A stretch of 15,006 bases of DNA, taken from OMOG01 sp041485845. GTDB lineage: Bacteria > Acidobacteriota > Terriglobia > Bryobacterales > Bryobacteraceae. The notes beneath the pieces are model-generated. The model was given only the letters and a program-made list of their open reading frames with translations, did no database searches and had not been told where the DNA came from. A program made the position numbers and the translations under genes. Shown here in pieces: positions 8,101 to 14,864 of this stretch (position 1 is its first letter; each line of letters opens with the position of its first letter). Location: assembly GCA_041485845.1 (NCBI GenBank), contig JBGPKH010000160.1:1-15006 (forward strand), written 5' to 3'.

Positions 8101-9694
8101 TTTCCCGGTTGTGACCGTGGCTGTCGATGCGGCAAGCCTGGATAGGGGCGAGTACTACGGCAAGATTCAGATCTTCTCTCCCGATGCCGACAATTCTCCA
8201 CAGACCGTGACCGTGTTCCTGGATGTTCTGGCCGCCGGGTCCGACCCCGGACCGGGGGTGCAGCCTGCCGGACTGGTGTTCACCGGTAACTCGGGTGCGA
8301 GTCCCGGTTCGCAAAATGTATTTATTTCGAACCTGACCGGCAAACCAATCGCGTACTCTTCGGGCCGGTCCACCGAGGACGGCCAAAACTGGTTTGTCAA
8401 TGCTCCTACCAATGCGACTGTGCTGCCCGATCAACCTGCCCGCATTGTGGTCCAGCCCGACTTCACCGGGTTGGGTCCCGGGACTTACAACGGCACGCTG
8501 CAACTGACTTTTCCCGGCGGCGTAACCAGAACCGTCAACATACTTTCGATCGTGGGAGGCCCCGGGAATCCCCTGTCTTCGAGCGACCTGCCGGCGGCCG
8601 GAGGACTGCGACCCCTGCTTACGCCACAGGCCGGCTGCTCGCCGACCAGGTTGAATGTGCAATTCACTTCGCCGGAGAAGAATTTCACTCGCACCGTCTC
8701 GCAACCGGTAACCGTGCAGGTTGCCGTGGTCGACGACTGCAACACTCCCCTCTCAAGCTCGATCGGACAGGTGACGGCCAGATTCTCCAACGGCGATCCC
8801 GACCTGAAGTTGAACCCGAAAGGTGGCGGGCTCTGGGAAAACAGTTGGCAGCCGAATACCGCCACCTCTCAGGTCAGGATGGTGGTTGTCGCATTTGAGG
8901 AGCTCTCGCTGGGCAAGCCCATCGGCGGACAGACGCCGGAGCCGCCGTTGTCCGGAACCATGCGCCCGGGCGGTCTGACTCCGCAGGTGAACTCCGGCGT
9001 AATGAACTCGGCGAGCTTTGTTGCCAGGCCGCTGGTGGCGCCCGGAGGCCTGATCACCATCTTCGGGCAGCAGTTGGTGGATACCTGCGATTCCCTTCCC
9101 GGTCCGCCGTTCGCCAGCCAGTTGGGAGGGACCCAGGTCTTTCTGGATAACAGCCCGCTGGCGATTCTCTACGCTTGCGACACGCAGATCAACGCGCAAG
9201 TGCCCTACACATTGGCTGTGAATACCTCACACCAGATCCTGGTGCAGCGGACCGCGGCGCTCTCGGTGCCGGTGGACCTGAGTGTAGCGGCGACGCAGCC
9301 TGCGGTGTTCACGGTCAACCAGCAAGGCACGGGACAGGGCGATATTTTCCGGATCGTGCCGGACGGCAGCCTGCCAACCGCCGATGCTTCCAACCCGGCG
9401 AAGATAGGGGACACCGTCGCCATTTATTGCACTGGACTGGGTACCGTCGCTCCGACTGTGGATCTGGGAGCGCCGGCGCCCGCCGTGCCGGTCGCGCAGA
9501 CCACCAGCCCGGTGCTGGTGACCATCGGCGGCAAGCAGGCTGCAGTGTTGTCAGCCGCACTGACTCCCAATTACGCCGGAGTCTATACGATAAACGTAGT
9601 CGTGCCGGCGGGAGTTACTCCGGGCGACCAGGTGGAGGTGGTCCTGACCGCCGGTGGGCAGACCAGTCCGCCAGTGACTATGGCCGTGCGGTAA
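5165..9694 (+). CDS. Secreted NHL-repeat / BACON-like protein with Solibacter-type C-terminal domain
   Basis: A 1509-residue exported protein. I chose ATG 5165 because it directly begins a signal peptide (MHRHFPLRC, then hydrophobic IVLVLLAAL, cleavage after LLA at 26); the frame is open upstream to 5051, but those codons are unlike protein. The ribosome site is weak (GGAG, 12 bases away). Residues about 28-700 hold twelve NHL units of the form P.GLAVD.AGNLYIAD..N.RIRKV...G.I.TVAG, enough for two six-bladed propellers. Residues 700-1132 form four BACON/Ig-like domains (ending such as PGTYTGSISI and PGTYNGTLQL). A linker follows, then about 1275-1509 match the Solibacter C-terminal domain (TIGR03437: MNSASF...LAPGGLITIFG, QINAQVPY). 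Blade 9 carries an insertion with a CxxC pair (C508, C511). Propellers of this type bind proteins or polymers; no catalytic residues are seen. A decayed copy of its front end lies upstream at 4235-4469. Confidence 0.95.
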   Translation: MHRHFPLRCHAIVLVLLAALSPGLLAQGIITTAAGTDWVFNGDGKPALAAPLGKVAYVTVDPAGNPVFADPGSAVVVRVNPNGSATVLAGNGIQAFSGDGGPAVSAALSSPQGVAYDSKGNLFIVDTGNERIRMVTKDGTITTVAGNGRPGYSGDGSSAVNATLNYPLALAIDSANNIYISDVQNSAIRKVTPDGIISTFVGPATRASLNNVEGMAFDSAGNLYIAEFDTNLIRQIDPKGVITTFAGDGQGRFFGDKGQAAKASFFSPGGIAVDAARNIYVADTNNFCIRIINPQGIVSTIAGNRTQGFSGDGGPAINATFRAVFGLAVDSAGNLFIADRDNFRIRKVSATKTISTVAGNGEFRKFADGVPPANAFLFQPLGISSDAAGNIYIADTSNERIRMIGRSGAISTIAGNGGSEYSGDHGLATKAGLFSPTSTTPDRLGNLYIADSDNEVIRKIRPDGTIITVAGTGARGYNGENRQAPSALLDTPQQVVLDGAGNLYISECGVCRANPLDPGSNRIRKVTPDGIITTFAGGNQVGFFGEGVPASQALLNGPIGLAFDPAGNLYVADWLNARIRRISADGKITTFAGGGTRTPASTDSFPATQAQLGRPLGIAVDGFNNVYFSDGRTNRVLKVSTSGLITVVAGNGIAAFSGDGGPSTQAALSFPYGLAVDPAGNLWIADALNNRIRTVLVAPPTLQSSPASLSFSVKSGGGLSDAQPVAISGSVPGLVYSLTANTASGGAWLKADQSGGTAPAVAQIVVDPTGLKAGDYQGAIVVSAANASPPSRTIAVNLTVVAPADAKLGIATQALTFTLVQGAGKTSQNLTVSNLGGGSLAFSASATSDSPANFLNVSPGSAAATPVKPASVAVQADPGTLDPGTYTGSISIASDTAGTARIPVTMTVSRVPRRLLLSQAGLKFTAVAQGGAPLPQNFAVLNGGRGDVNWTVQADTVPAGGKWLIVPTAGGASTGGASNFPVVTVAVDAASLDRGEYYGKIQIFSPDADNSPQTVTVFLDVLAAGSDPGPGVQPAGLVFTGNSGASPGSQNVFISNLTGKPIAYSSGRSTEDGQNWFVNAPTNATVLPDQPARIVVQPDFTGLGPGTYNGTLQLTFPGGVTRTVNILSIVGGPGNPLSSSDLPAAGGLRPLLTPQAGCSPTRLNVQFTSPEKNFTRTVSQPVTVQVAVVDDCNTPLSSSIGQVTARFSNGDPDLKLNPKGGGLWENSWQPNTATSQVRMVVVAFEELSLGKPIGGQTPEPPLSGTMRPGGLTPQVNSGVMNSASFVARPLVAPGGLITIFGQQLVDTCDSLPGPPFASQLGGTQVFLDNSPLAILYACDTQINAQVPYTLAVNTSHQILVQRTAALSVPVDLSVAATQPAVFTVNQQGTGQGDIFRIVPDGSLPTADASNPAKIGDTVAIYCTGLGTVAPTVDLGAPAPAVPVAQTTSPVLVTIGGKQAAVLSAALTPNYAGVYTINVVVPAGVTPGDQVEVVLTAGGQTSPPVTMAVR

Positions 9695-9802
9695 GATCGC
9701 TCCCTGCGGCCGCGCCTCAGAATACCGCGGCTCTGAATACCGCGCCGGCACACCGGGCCGCGACCGGCCCTCGCGCTTTGGCGGGCGAGGGAGCGGGCCT
9801 CG
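9695..9802. terminator. Cluster of overlapping GC-rich hairpins after the NHL gene
   Basis: GGGCCG at 9755-9760 pairs with CGGCCC at 9765-9770 around a four-base loop. CCCTCGC at 9768-9774 pairs with GCGAGGG at 9785-9791. CGCTCCCT at 9698-9705 could pair with AGGGAGCG at 9788-9795. The arms overlap, so the structures exclude one another. There is no T-run, so a classic intrinsic terminator is not shown; the position between convergent genes suggests a role in ending transcription. GAATACCGCG also repeats directly at 9720-9729 and 9735-9744. Confidence 0.35.
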
Positions 9803-9953
9803 GAAGCTCGGCCGCCCTCCCAACTGAATGGTCCGCGCGCTGTGCTGTTGTGAAGGACACACGCGCCCGAAATTCGAGTTGGCCGGGTCCGTCGCCGGTC
9901 CCCGCGAAGCGAGGATGGTTCAAGGCGTTGCAAGCTTCGAGAGCGGCGCGCGA
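9803..9953 (-). pseudogene. Remnant of the C-terminus of a TonB-dependent (Oar-like) receptor
   Basis: One minus-strand frame reads LEACNALNHPRFAG (9941 downward), close to the EAFNALNHPxF signature near the end of Oar-like TonB-dependent transporters. After a one-base frameshift near 9881-9886 another frame continues ANSNFGRV, then SARTIQLGGRPSF ending at 9803. These are the typical last strands of that outer-membrane barrel, which normally end in an aromatic residue just before the stop. Here the codon after the final phenylalanine is CGA, as if TGA had mutated. There is no start or upstream barrel, so this is about 50 residues of a dead gene. The identification rests on two motifs in the right order and spacing. 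Confidence 0.6.
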
Positions 9954-10046
9954 GAGGTCGGGGCTGGAAGGGGCCAAAGCGGTCAAGAGACCGTCGGGTA
10001 ACTCGAATGGTAAGCTGCCGCATGGATGTAGTATACGGCAGGACCT
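9954..10046. other. Intergenic DNA downstream of the ABC operon, nothing recognised
   Basis: Between the receptor remnant and the end of the last permease gene I see only a weak TGCCG/CGGCA pair (about 10016-10040) with a long loop. No terminator with a T-run is present for the minus-strand operon. Confidence 0.4.
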
Positions 10047-11447
10047 TCACCGCCGCGCCGCGTAGTCCGCCAGTTTGATCCCCCGGAACTCGAACGGAAC
10101 CTCCACGTGCGCCAGCGGCCGGCCGGCGATCAGTTGCGCGTCGCCGATGTCATTCCAACTGGCAAACGGCAACTGAGTGGAGAACTTCGTCAGGGGCTGG
10201 AATCCGGCCTCTGTTGGCAAGGGCGCGCCCGCGAAGCCGCGCGCCACGATCCAATTGGCTCCGCGGCCGGGCTTGCCGAGGTACAACGACGCTTGCGGGA
10301 ACGGCGTGTAGCACACAATCGAGATCGTGCCCGAGGAGTCCACCGCGTGCGAACAGACGCCGATCCGCGGCGCCACTACGCGGCGGTCGCGGGGCACCGG
10401 GAGAACTTGCGCCTGGACGAACAGCGTGAAATCGAGCGTGCCCGACATAGTTAGGGAGCTGTTCTGCAAGTACAGGAAGATCTTGCGATCCATTGACGTG
10501 CCAAGCCAGCCTGCCCCGTTCGCTACCTCGTGCAATCCGCCCTCCACAGAGATGGGGCGCCAGGCCCGTCTGTCGGAGCCCTCGATCCGCAGGGTCATCC
10601 GGTTCTTCACCAGGTCTGCGCCGGCGGGAATGCCGTCCACGCGAACCGGGATCTCGATGGCCACGGAGTCACTACCGGTCGTCTGAGAGTCCGCAGGCCG
10701 CCCGCGCCGGGAGTCCAAAGAAATGCGGACTGAGTCAGTGCGCGGCGAGCCGCGCGCGGGTATGAAGGTGACCCCCAGAACGGCGCAAGCCACGGCGGCG
10801 GCCGTGACGCGGGCGAGCGCGGTCCGCCGCCCGGAATACTGGATCGCCAGGATCGCGGCAACACCGGCGGCCAGAACCAGCGCGACGGCTGAGGTCAGCA
10901 TCCAGCCGGAGTCTCCCCAATGCAGCCGAAAGCGGGCGAAGAGGAATCCCTGCCTCAACGCGATCGGCAGGACGATCAGGAGGGCGGTGAGGATAAGTTG
11001 TCCGATGTTCCGGGAGATCGCCGCCAGGGCCGCGACCGGCAGAATGTAGAATGCCACGAAGAATACCTGCCGCCAGAGCAGCGCGGGGAAGTGCTCCAGC
11101 AGCGGAACGCCGACCGCGGAGAGAATCGCGGCATGGCAGACCAGCATCGGCAGGTTGATGAACGCCACGACGAACAGTGCCTTGGCGCCCAGCAGGTCCT
11201 TCCAGGAGAACGGCCGTGTCAGCCAGTACTGGCGGTCGCCCGGCAGCTTCTCTTCGTGGATCGCGGCGATGATGAGGCTCCAGCACGCCAGCGGGAGCAG
11301 AGACGAGAACAGGCTGTAGGCCAAGGGGTCCCGGCTGGTGTAAGTGGGGTCGAGCAGCGCGGCCAGCGCCAGCAAGGTGAGGAAGACCGCGATGTGCGGC
11401 CAAAGGTGGCGGGCGTCTTTGCGGAAGATGGCAAGGGCTCGGCTCAT
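10047..11447 (-). CDS. ABC exporter permease with large C-terminal extracytoplasmic domain (second permease)
   Basis: A 466-residue membrane protein, last gene of the regulator-ATPase-permease-permease operon; its ATG lies 7 bases after the TGA of the first permease. I see seven hydrophobic segments at about 17-34, 42-64, 85-112, 125-146, 148-170, 180-204 and 211-231, then about 235 soluble residues. An amphipathic FRKDARHLWP start and arginines before helix 7 suggest the N-terminus inside and the soluble domain outside. It shares FRKDxRHLWP, EExLPGxxQYWLTRP and LLxAKxLFxVxF with the first permease, so the two are paralogues and probably pair. ABC-2 type permeases usually have six helices and no such tail. 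The substrate is unknown. Confidence 0.85.
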   Translation of the reverse strand: MSRALAIFRKDARHLWPHIAVFLTLLALAALLDPTYTSRDPLAYSLFSSLLPLACWSLIIAAIHEEKLPGDRQYWLTRPFSWKDLLGAKALFVVAFINLPMLVCHAAILSAVGVPLLEHFPALLWRQVFFVAFYILPVAALAAISRNIGQLILTALLIVLPIALRQGFLFARFRLHWGDSGWMLTSAVALVLAAGVAAILAIQYSGRRTALARVTAAAVACAVLGVTFIPARGSPRTDSVRISLDSRRGRPADSQTTGSDSVAIEIPVRVDGIPAGADLVKNRMTLRIEGSDRRAWRPISVEGGLHEVANGAGWLGTSMDRKIFLYLQNSSLTMSGTLDFTLFVQAQVLPVPRDRRVVAPRIGVCSHAVDSSGTISIVCYTPFPQASLYLGKPGRGANWIVARGFAGAPLPTEAGFQPLTKFSTQLPFASWNDIGDAQLIAGRPLAHVEVPFEFRGIKLADYAARR

Positions 11448-11454
11448 GGTGTGC

Positions 11455-12897
11455 TCACTCAGTGACCCGCCGGACGACGTAGTCGCGTAGACGGATTGCC
11501 GGGATATCCAGATGGCGTTCGAAATGGGCGACCGCCTGCCAGGTTTCCAGAGTCAGTTCGAGAGGCTCGGGCGGCGCCGAAAAAGCAGTGGCGGCGCGAT
11601 GCCAGAGTGACCCATCCGTCGGGTAGGGGCTGTATGAGCCGGACGGTCTGAGAAGACTCTCCAGGGACTTGGCGTGGATGTACGCGCGCGCGGGGCTTCC
11701 CAGGGGCCAGGCGCAAATGACGATCAGGCTGTCGCGGGGGCCGGGTTGCACCGTACAGCGGCCGCCGAGGGGACCAGGCCCGGCGAGCGGCGCGGACTGT
11801 GCCGCGCCAATCAGGGTGAGGGCGACCGAGGTGTGCAAATCGGCCGGTGTGTCCTTGACCGCGCGGTAGAACGCCGGATCGACGTTCAGGTACTGCCATA
11901 CGGGGCCATCCGCGCGGATCACCCGTTCGTCCTCCAGCGGGTTCATACCGGCCAGTCCACCCGTCTCCGTCCATGGCGACCGCCAGGATTGTCCTCCGGG
12001 CGCGTCGATCGCCGCCGCGATCCGTTCGCTTATGACCGCGGCTCCGGAGGGAATGCCGGTTACGACGATGGGGATGGCGATTCCCTCTTCCCGCAGCCGT
12101 GGCGAATAGGCGCCGATGCTGTAACTCTTCGGGCCGTGCGCCATCGAGTCGAACGCGATCCGAAGTCCCGAAGGATTAACTCTATATCTAAAAGTACTCT
12201 GAATTGTGAAGGCAGCGCTCCACAAATCTGCAAACGGCGCCCCGGCCACGAGCGCAATGGCCACCGCCACAACGCCGCGCGCCCATGTGGTTTGACGGCG
12301 CGCGTATTGTAGAATCAGAACGGTCACGGCGGCGGCCAGGACCACGGCCGCGATCGCCGACTCCCGAATCCACTCCAGACTCCCCCACGTTCCGGGGCCG
12401 GCGAGGACCACGCCGAGGATTTCGATCCCGGCCAGCGCCAGCAGGGCATACAGGAACCGCAGAAGGCTTTCGGTTACTGAGGCCAGGGCCGCCACCGCCA
12501 GGCCGATCGCCATGCTGAACAGCAGCCCCGTACACAGGAGACCGCCCACGTGACGGAGCGGAGATATGCCGTTCACCAGCAGAGCGAGCGCCTGCGCCAC
12601 CAGTTGCGGCAAAGCCAGGAAGACCACCAGGAACAGCACTTTCGCCAGCAGCAGGCGCCACCGGGCGATCGGCCGCGTCAGCCAATATTGCTCGTGCCCC
12701 GGCAGGCGCTCTTCCTGAATCGCCGATGCCCCGAGATACGCACACGAAAGTATCCAGAGCCACGCCATCGGAAGTTGGATGGCGGTGGCGAACGTGGCGT
12801 TCATCCAGCCTTCTAGCGCGGTCACGGCGAGCACCGGCAGAATGCCCGGCCACAGGTGGCGGACATCTTTTCGGAAAAAGTGGAGAGCGTCGCGCAT
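11455..12897 (-). CDS. ABC exporter permease with large C-terminal extracytoplasmic domain (first permease)
   Basis: A 480-residue membrane protein starting 9 bases after the ATPase stop. Seven hydrophobic segments lie at about 16-36, 39-63, 79-110, 117-143, 144-168, 178-200 and 203-225, followed by about 255 soluble residues. The N-terminus (MRDALHFFRKDVRHLWPG) and the loop EERLPGHEQYWLTRP after helix 2 match the second permease closely, while the C-terminal domains are much more diverged. An odd helix number puts the C-terminal domain outside the cytoplasm. With the ATPase it should form a heterodimeric exporter or signalling ABC complex of the YtrB/C/D kind; cargo cannot be told from sequence. 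The ribosome site is weak (GAGAG), so translational coupling with the ATPase is likely. Confidence 0.85.
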   Translation of the reverse strand: MRDALHFFRKDVRHLWPGILPVLAVTALEGWMNATFATAIQLPMAWLWILSCAYLGASAIQEERLPGHEQYWLTRPIARWRLLLAKVLFLVVFLALPQLVAQALALLVNGISPLRHVGGLLCTGLLFSMAIGLAVAALASVTESLLRFLYALLALAGIEILGVVLAGPGTWGSLEWIRESAIAAVVLAAAVTVLILQYARRQTTWARGVVAVAIALVAGAPFADLWSAAFTIQSTFRYRVNPSGLRIAFDSMAHGPKSYSIGAYSPRLREEGIAIPIVVTGIPSGAAVISERIAAAIDAPGGQSWRSPWTETGGLAGMNPLEDERVIRADGPVWQYLNVDPAFYRAVKDTPADLHTSVALTLIGAAQSAPLAGPGPLGGRCTVQPGPRDSLIVICAWPLGSPARAYIHAKSLESLLRPSGSYSPYPTDGSLWHRAATAFSAPPEPLELTLETWQAVAHFERHLDIPAIRLRDYVVRRVTE

Positions 12898-12906
12898 GCC
12901 GTTCTC

Positions 12907-13806
12907 TCAGGCCGCCGCGCGGCTGGCTTTGGCCAGCGTGACAAAGATGGAACGCAGCGGCATGGCGTTCACCGCCATCTCACGGGATTCGGGGAACAGG
13001 CGGCGCACGTCGGCCGCCGTGCGCTGCTCGTCGAAACGCGTTTCGATGAAGCGCACCACCGACGCCGCGGTCTCCGGCTGCACCCAGCCCGCCGGCCACT
13101 CGCGCGGCAACTGCGGCGCGGCGGCGAAGGTCACCACGATCTCGCGAAACCGGCCGCTCAGCGTCTCCAGGTCTTCGGAGAATTGCAGGCGGCCGCGGTC
13201 GAGGTATCCGATGTGGCTGGCGAAGCTCTCGATCTCCGTGAGGTCGTGCGAGGAGATGAAGATCGTGGTGTTTTCGGCGCGCGGCAGAAAGCCTTCGATC
13301 AGCTCGTCGCGCACCAGCGCGTCGAGGCCGGAGAACGGCTCGTCGAGCACCAGCAGTTTGGGCCGGTAGGCCAGCGACGAGGCCAGCGCGGCTTTCATGC
13401 GCATGCCGTGCGAGAGATGGCGCAGCTTGCGGTCGAGCGGCAACTGAAACTGGCGGACCAGCTCGCCGGCCAGCGCGCGGTCCCAGGTGGGATAAAAATG
13501 GCTCAGGTAGTCGAGGAAGTAGCCGGCCGGCATCCATCCCGGCATCTCCTGGTTTTCCGAGACGTAGCCGATCTGCGCGAACTCGGCCGGCGAAAGGCGC
13601 CGCGAATCGACGTCCAGTACTTCGGAACGGCCGCCGTTGGGCGCGTAGATGTTCATGAGGATCTTGATGGTGGTGGTCTTGCCCGCGCCGTTGGTGCCCA
13701 CCAGGCCGTAAATGCTGCCCGGGGGCACTTCCAGATCCAGGCCGTCCAGCACCGGTGTGCGGCCGAACTTCTTCTTGAGACCGTTGGTGCGAATCGCGCA
13801 GTTCAT
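12907..13806 (-). CDS. ABC transporter ATP-binding protein (YtrB-like)
   Basis: A 299-residue cytoplasmic ATPase that powers the two downstream permeases. Walker A is GTNGAGKTT (37-45), the Q-loop glutamine is Q85 (SENQE), the signature is LSHGMRMK (130-137), Walker B is LLVLDEP (150-156) followed by FSGLD, and the switch histidine is H186 (ISSHD). LSHGM in place of LSGGQ is typical of the YtrB/EcsA-like exporter branch. Residues from about 215 form a C-terminal extension of the kind seen in that branch. I chose ATG 13806 because it overlaps the regulator's stop as ATGA, implying translational coupling. An upstream in-frame ATG at 13842 would add an unlikely GAPGSQGDDDK and overlap the regulator by 40 bases. 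Confidence 0.93.
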   Translation of the reverse strand: MNCAIRTNGLKKKFGRTPVLDGLDLEVPPGSIYGLVGTNGAGKTTTIKILMNIYAPNGGRSEVLDVDSRRLSPAEFAQIGYVSENQEMPGWMPAGYFLDYLSHFYPTWDRALAGELVRQFQLPLDRKLRHLSHGMRMKAALASSLAYRPKLLVLDEPFSGLDALVRDELIEGFLPRAENTTIFISSHDLTEIESFASHIGYLDRGRLQFSEDLETLSGRFREIVVTFAAAPQLPREWPAGWVQPETAASVVRFIETRFDEQRTAADVRRLFPESREMAVNAMPLRSIFVTLAKASRAAA

Positions 13807-14201
13807 TTTGTCGTCGTCTCCCTGGCTTCCAGGCGCGCCCAATGATCGGCCAGCGCCCTGGTGACTTCGCGCAGCCCCATGCCGAGTTTCTTGGCTTCCA
13901 CCACGAGCTGCTCCACCTCGTTCTCCAGCAGGCTGGAGCGTTCCGCCGCTGTGGATGCCGGCGGCCGCGCCACCACCGTTCCGGTGCCCGGCATCACTTC
14001 GAGCAGGCCCTCGTGGAGCAGGTGTGTGATCGCCTTGTGCGCGGTGTTGGGGTTGATCTTGAGCTCCGCGCTGAGCGCGCGCACCGAAGGGAACCCGTCG
14101 CCGGGGCGCAACCGGCCGGACACCAGAGCCTTCTTGGCCTCATAGACCACCTGCTCGTAGAGCGAGGAGCCCGGCCGAAAGGCGACCCGGAAGGGAATCA
14201 C
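13803..14201 (-). CDS. GntR-family transcriptional regulator, YtrA subfamily
   Basis: A 132-residue DNA-binding regulator, first gene of the ABC operon and probably its repressor. The winged helix-turn-helix spans about 14-77: LYEQVVYEAKKALVSGRL, then LRPGDGFPSVRALSAELK, then INPNTAHKAI and the wing LLEVMPGTGTVV. A short helical tail (about 88-130) with heptad-like leucines serves dimerisation, and there is no large ligand domain. Length and layout are the usual YtrA type. I chose GTG 14201 because homology to the family begins just after it (IPFRVAFRPGSSLYEQ); the frame is open further upstream to an ATG at 14393, but that stretch is unlike any regulator and would run through the promoter into the DinB gene. 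It ends in ATGA overlap with the ATPase. Confidence 0.92.
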   Translation of the reverse strand: MIPFRVAFRPGSSLYEQVVYEAKKALVSGRLRPGDGFPSVRALSAELKINPNTAHKAITHLLHEGLLEVMPGTGTVVARPPASTAAERSSLLENEVEQLVVEAKKLGMGLREVTRALADHWARLEARETTTK

Positions 14202-14207
14202 AGGTGT

Positions 14208-14236
14208 ATTATGACGGGTGGTACAGCGGGCGTCAA
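14208..14236 (-). promoter_or_regulatory. Promoter of the regulator-ABC operon; predicted leaderless mRNA
   Basis: On the minus strand TTGACG (14236-14231) is followed after 17 bases by CATAAT (14213-14208). Both match sigma70 consensus in five of six bases. Transcription would start about seven bases on, at or within a base of the GTG start codon at 14201. No Shine-Dalgarno sequence stands before that GTG, which fits a leaderless message. Confidence 0.72.
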
Positions 14237-14249
14237 GCGGGAGTGGTAC
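14218..14249. promoter_or_regulatory. Direct repeats GTGGTAC flanking the -35 box, possible regulator operator
   Basis: GTGGTAC occurs at 14218-14224 and 14243-14249, 25 bp apart, both preceded by CGGG. They bracket the -35 box of the operon promoter. A TGTA/TACA inverted pair (14205-14208 and 14222-14225) overlaps the -10. Self-regulation is the rule for YtrA proteins, so either could be the operator; which one cannot be decided here. Confidence 0.35.
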
Positions 14250-14271
14250 TTCACCGGGTGTCGCGCCGATT

Positions 14272-14757
14272 TCAGCCGCCGTACGGCATCGGGGGAACTT
14301 TTCCCAGCACTCGGGAGTACACGGTGAGCGCGCCGCGGTGATGTGCGGTGTGTTCCACCATGGCCCATACGATGTCGCTGATGGGCTGGCCACCCATGAC
14401 CGGGCCGGGCGCCAGCGGCCGGGCGAGATCCTCCGGGCTGCGCGAGCGTAGGAATTGGATCGCGTTCGTGTACGCCGTCGCGAGCATCTTCCGGGCGGCC
14501 GCGAGGGAGTTTAGGCTCGCAAGAGCCTGGGCGTGTTTTTCAAAATCGAGATCGAAGCCTTCGGGCCGGGAGGCGCCCTCGATGAACCACTCGAGAGTCT
14601 GGGCGGTGTGCGCAACCTGCTGCGCGACGGTCATCATGTCCGCCTGCGGGCGAAATCCGGAGTCGGCCTCATCGAGGACCGAGGTGGAGCGTTCGAAGAA
14701 TGCCTGGCTGGCGAGCAACTGGTTGGCGAAGTCGTAGGGTTGGGGTGTTGAACTCAT
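14272..14757 (-). CDS. DinB-fold protein (DinB/DfsB-like four-helix bundle)
   Basis: A 161-residue cytoplasmic protein with four predicted helices of the DinB superfamily, a group of metal-binding helical bundles related to thiol-dependent transferases and often induced by stress or DNA damage. The expected metal ligands are visible: H50 in VAQQVAHTAQTLEW, and H136 and H140 in VEHTAHHRGAL, which is the family's HxxxH motif. Length is normal. ATG 14757 follows no clear Shine-Dalgarno. Its ATG overlaps the TGA of a tiny upstream frame (ATG 14774, MVKSGP). It stands 70 bases before the regulator gene on the same strand but that operon has its own promoter, so functional linkage is uncertain. The actual reaction is unknown. 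Confidence 0.88.
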   Translation of the reverse strand: MSSTPQPYDFANQLLASQAFFERSTSVLDEADSGFRPQADMMTVAQQVAHTAQTLEWFIEGASRPEGFDLDFEKHAQALASLNSLAAARKMLATAYTNAIQFLRSRSPEDLARPLAPGPVMGGQPISDIVWAMVEHTAHHRGALTVYSRVLGKVPPMPYGG

Positions 14758-14836
14758 GGACCCGACTTTACCATAAGGCGAACAAAAAGAGAAGAAAATT
14801 TTGAAGGAACCTGCCCGGATTCCTGCGATCCACTCA

Positions 14837-14864
14837 ATAATATTGCACGTGATATCATCGTCAA
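14837..14864 (-). promoter_or_regulatory. Sigma70-type promoter for the DinB-fold gene
   Basis: On the minus strand TTGACG (14864-14859) is followed after 16 bases by TATTAT (14842-14837). Each box differs from consensus at one position. Transcription would begin near 14830, leaving a leader of about 73 AT-rich bases before ATG 14757. The DNA from 14865 to the right edge is GC-rich, with a short alternating CG run at about 14870-14879 and a CCTGGG/CCCAGG hairpin near 14903-14927. No gene is recognised there. Confidence 0.6.

Noticed and set aside
7268..8704. 478-codon open frame on the minus strand
   Set aside because: Antisense to the BACON-like part of the NHL protein; arginine/glycine-rich composition typical of a GC-rich shadow frame.
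13807..13842. Upstream ATG for the ABC ATPase
   Set aside because: It would overlap the regulator by 40 bases and add a non-homologous leader; ATG 13806 in ATGA overlap fits the family start.
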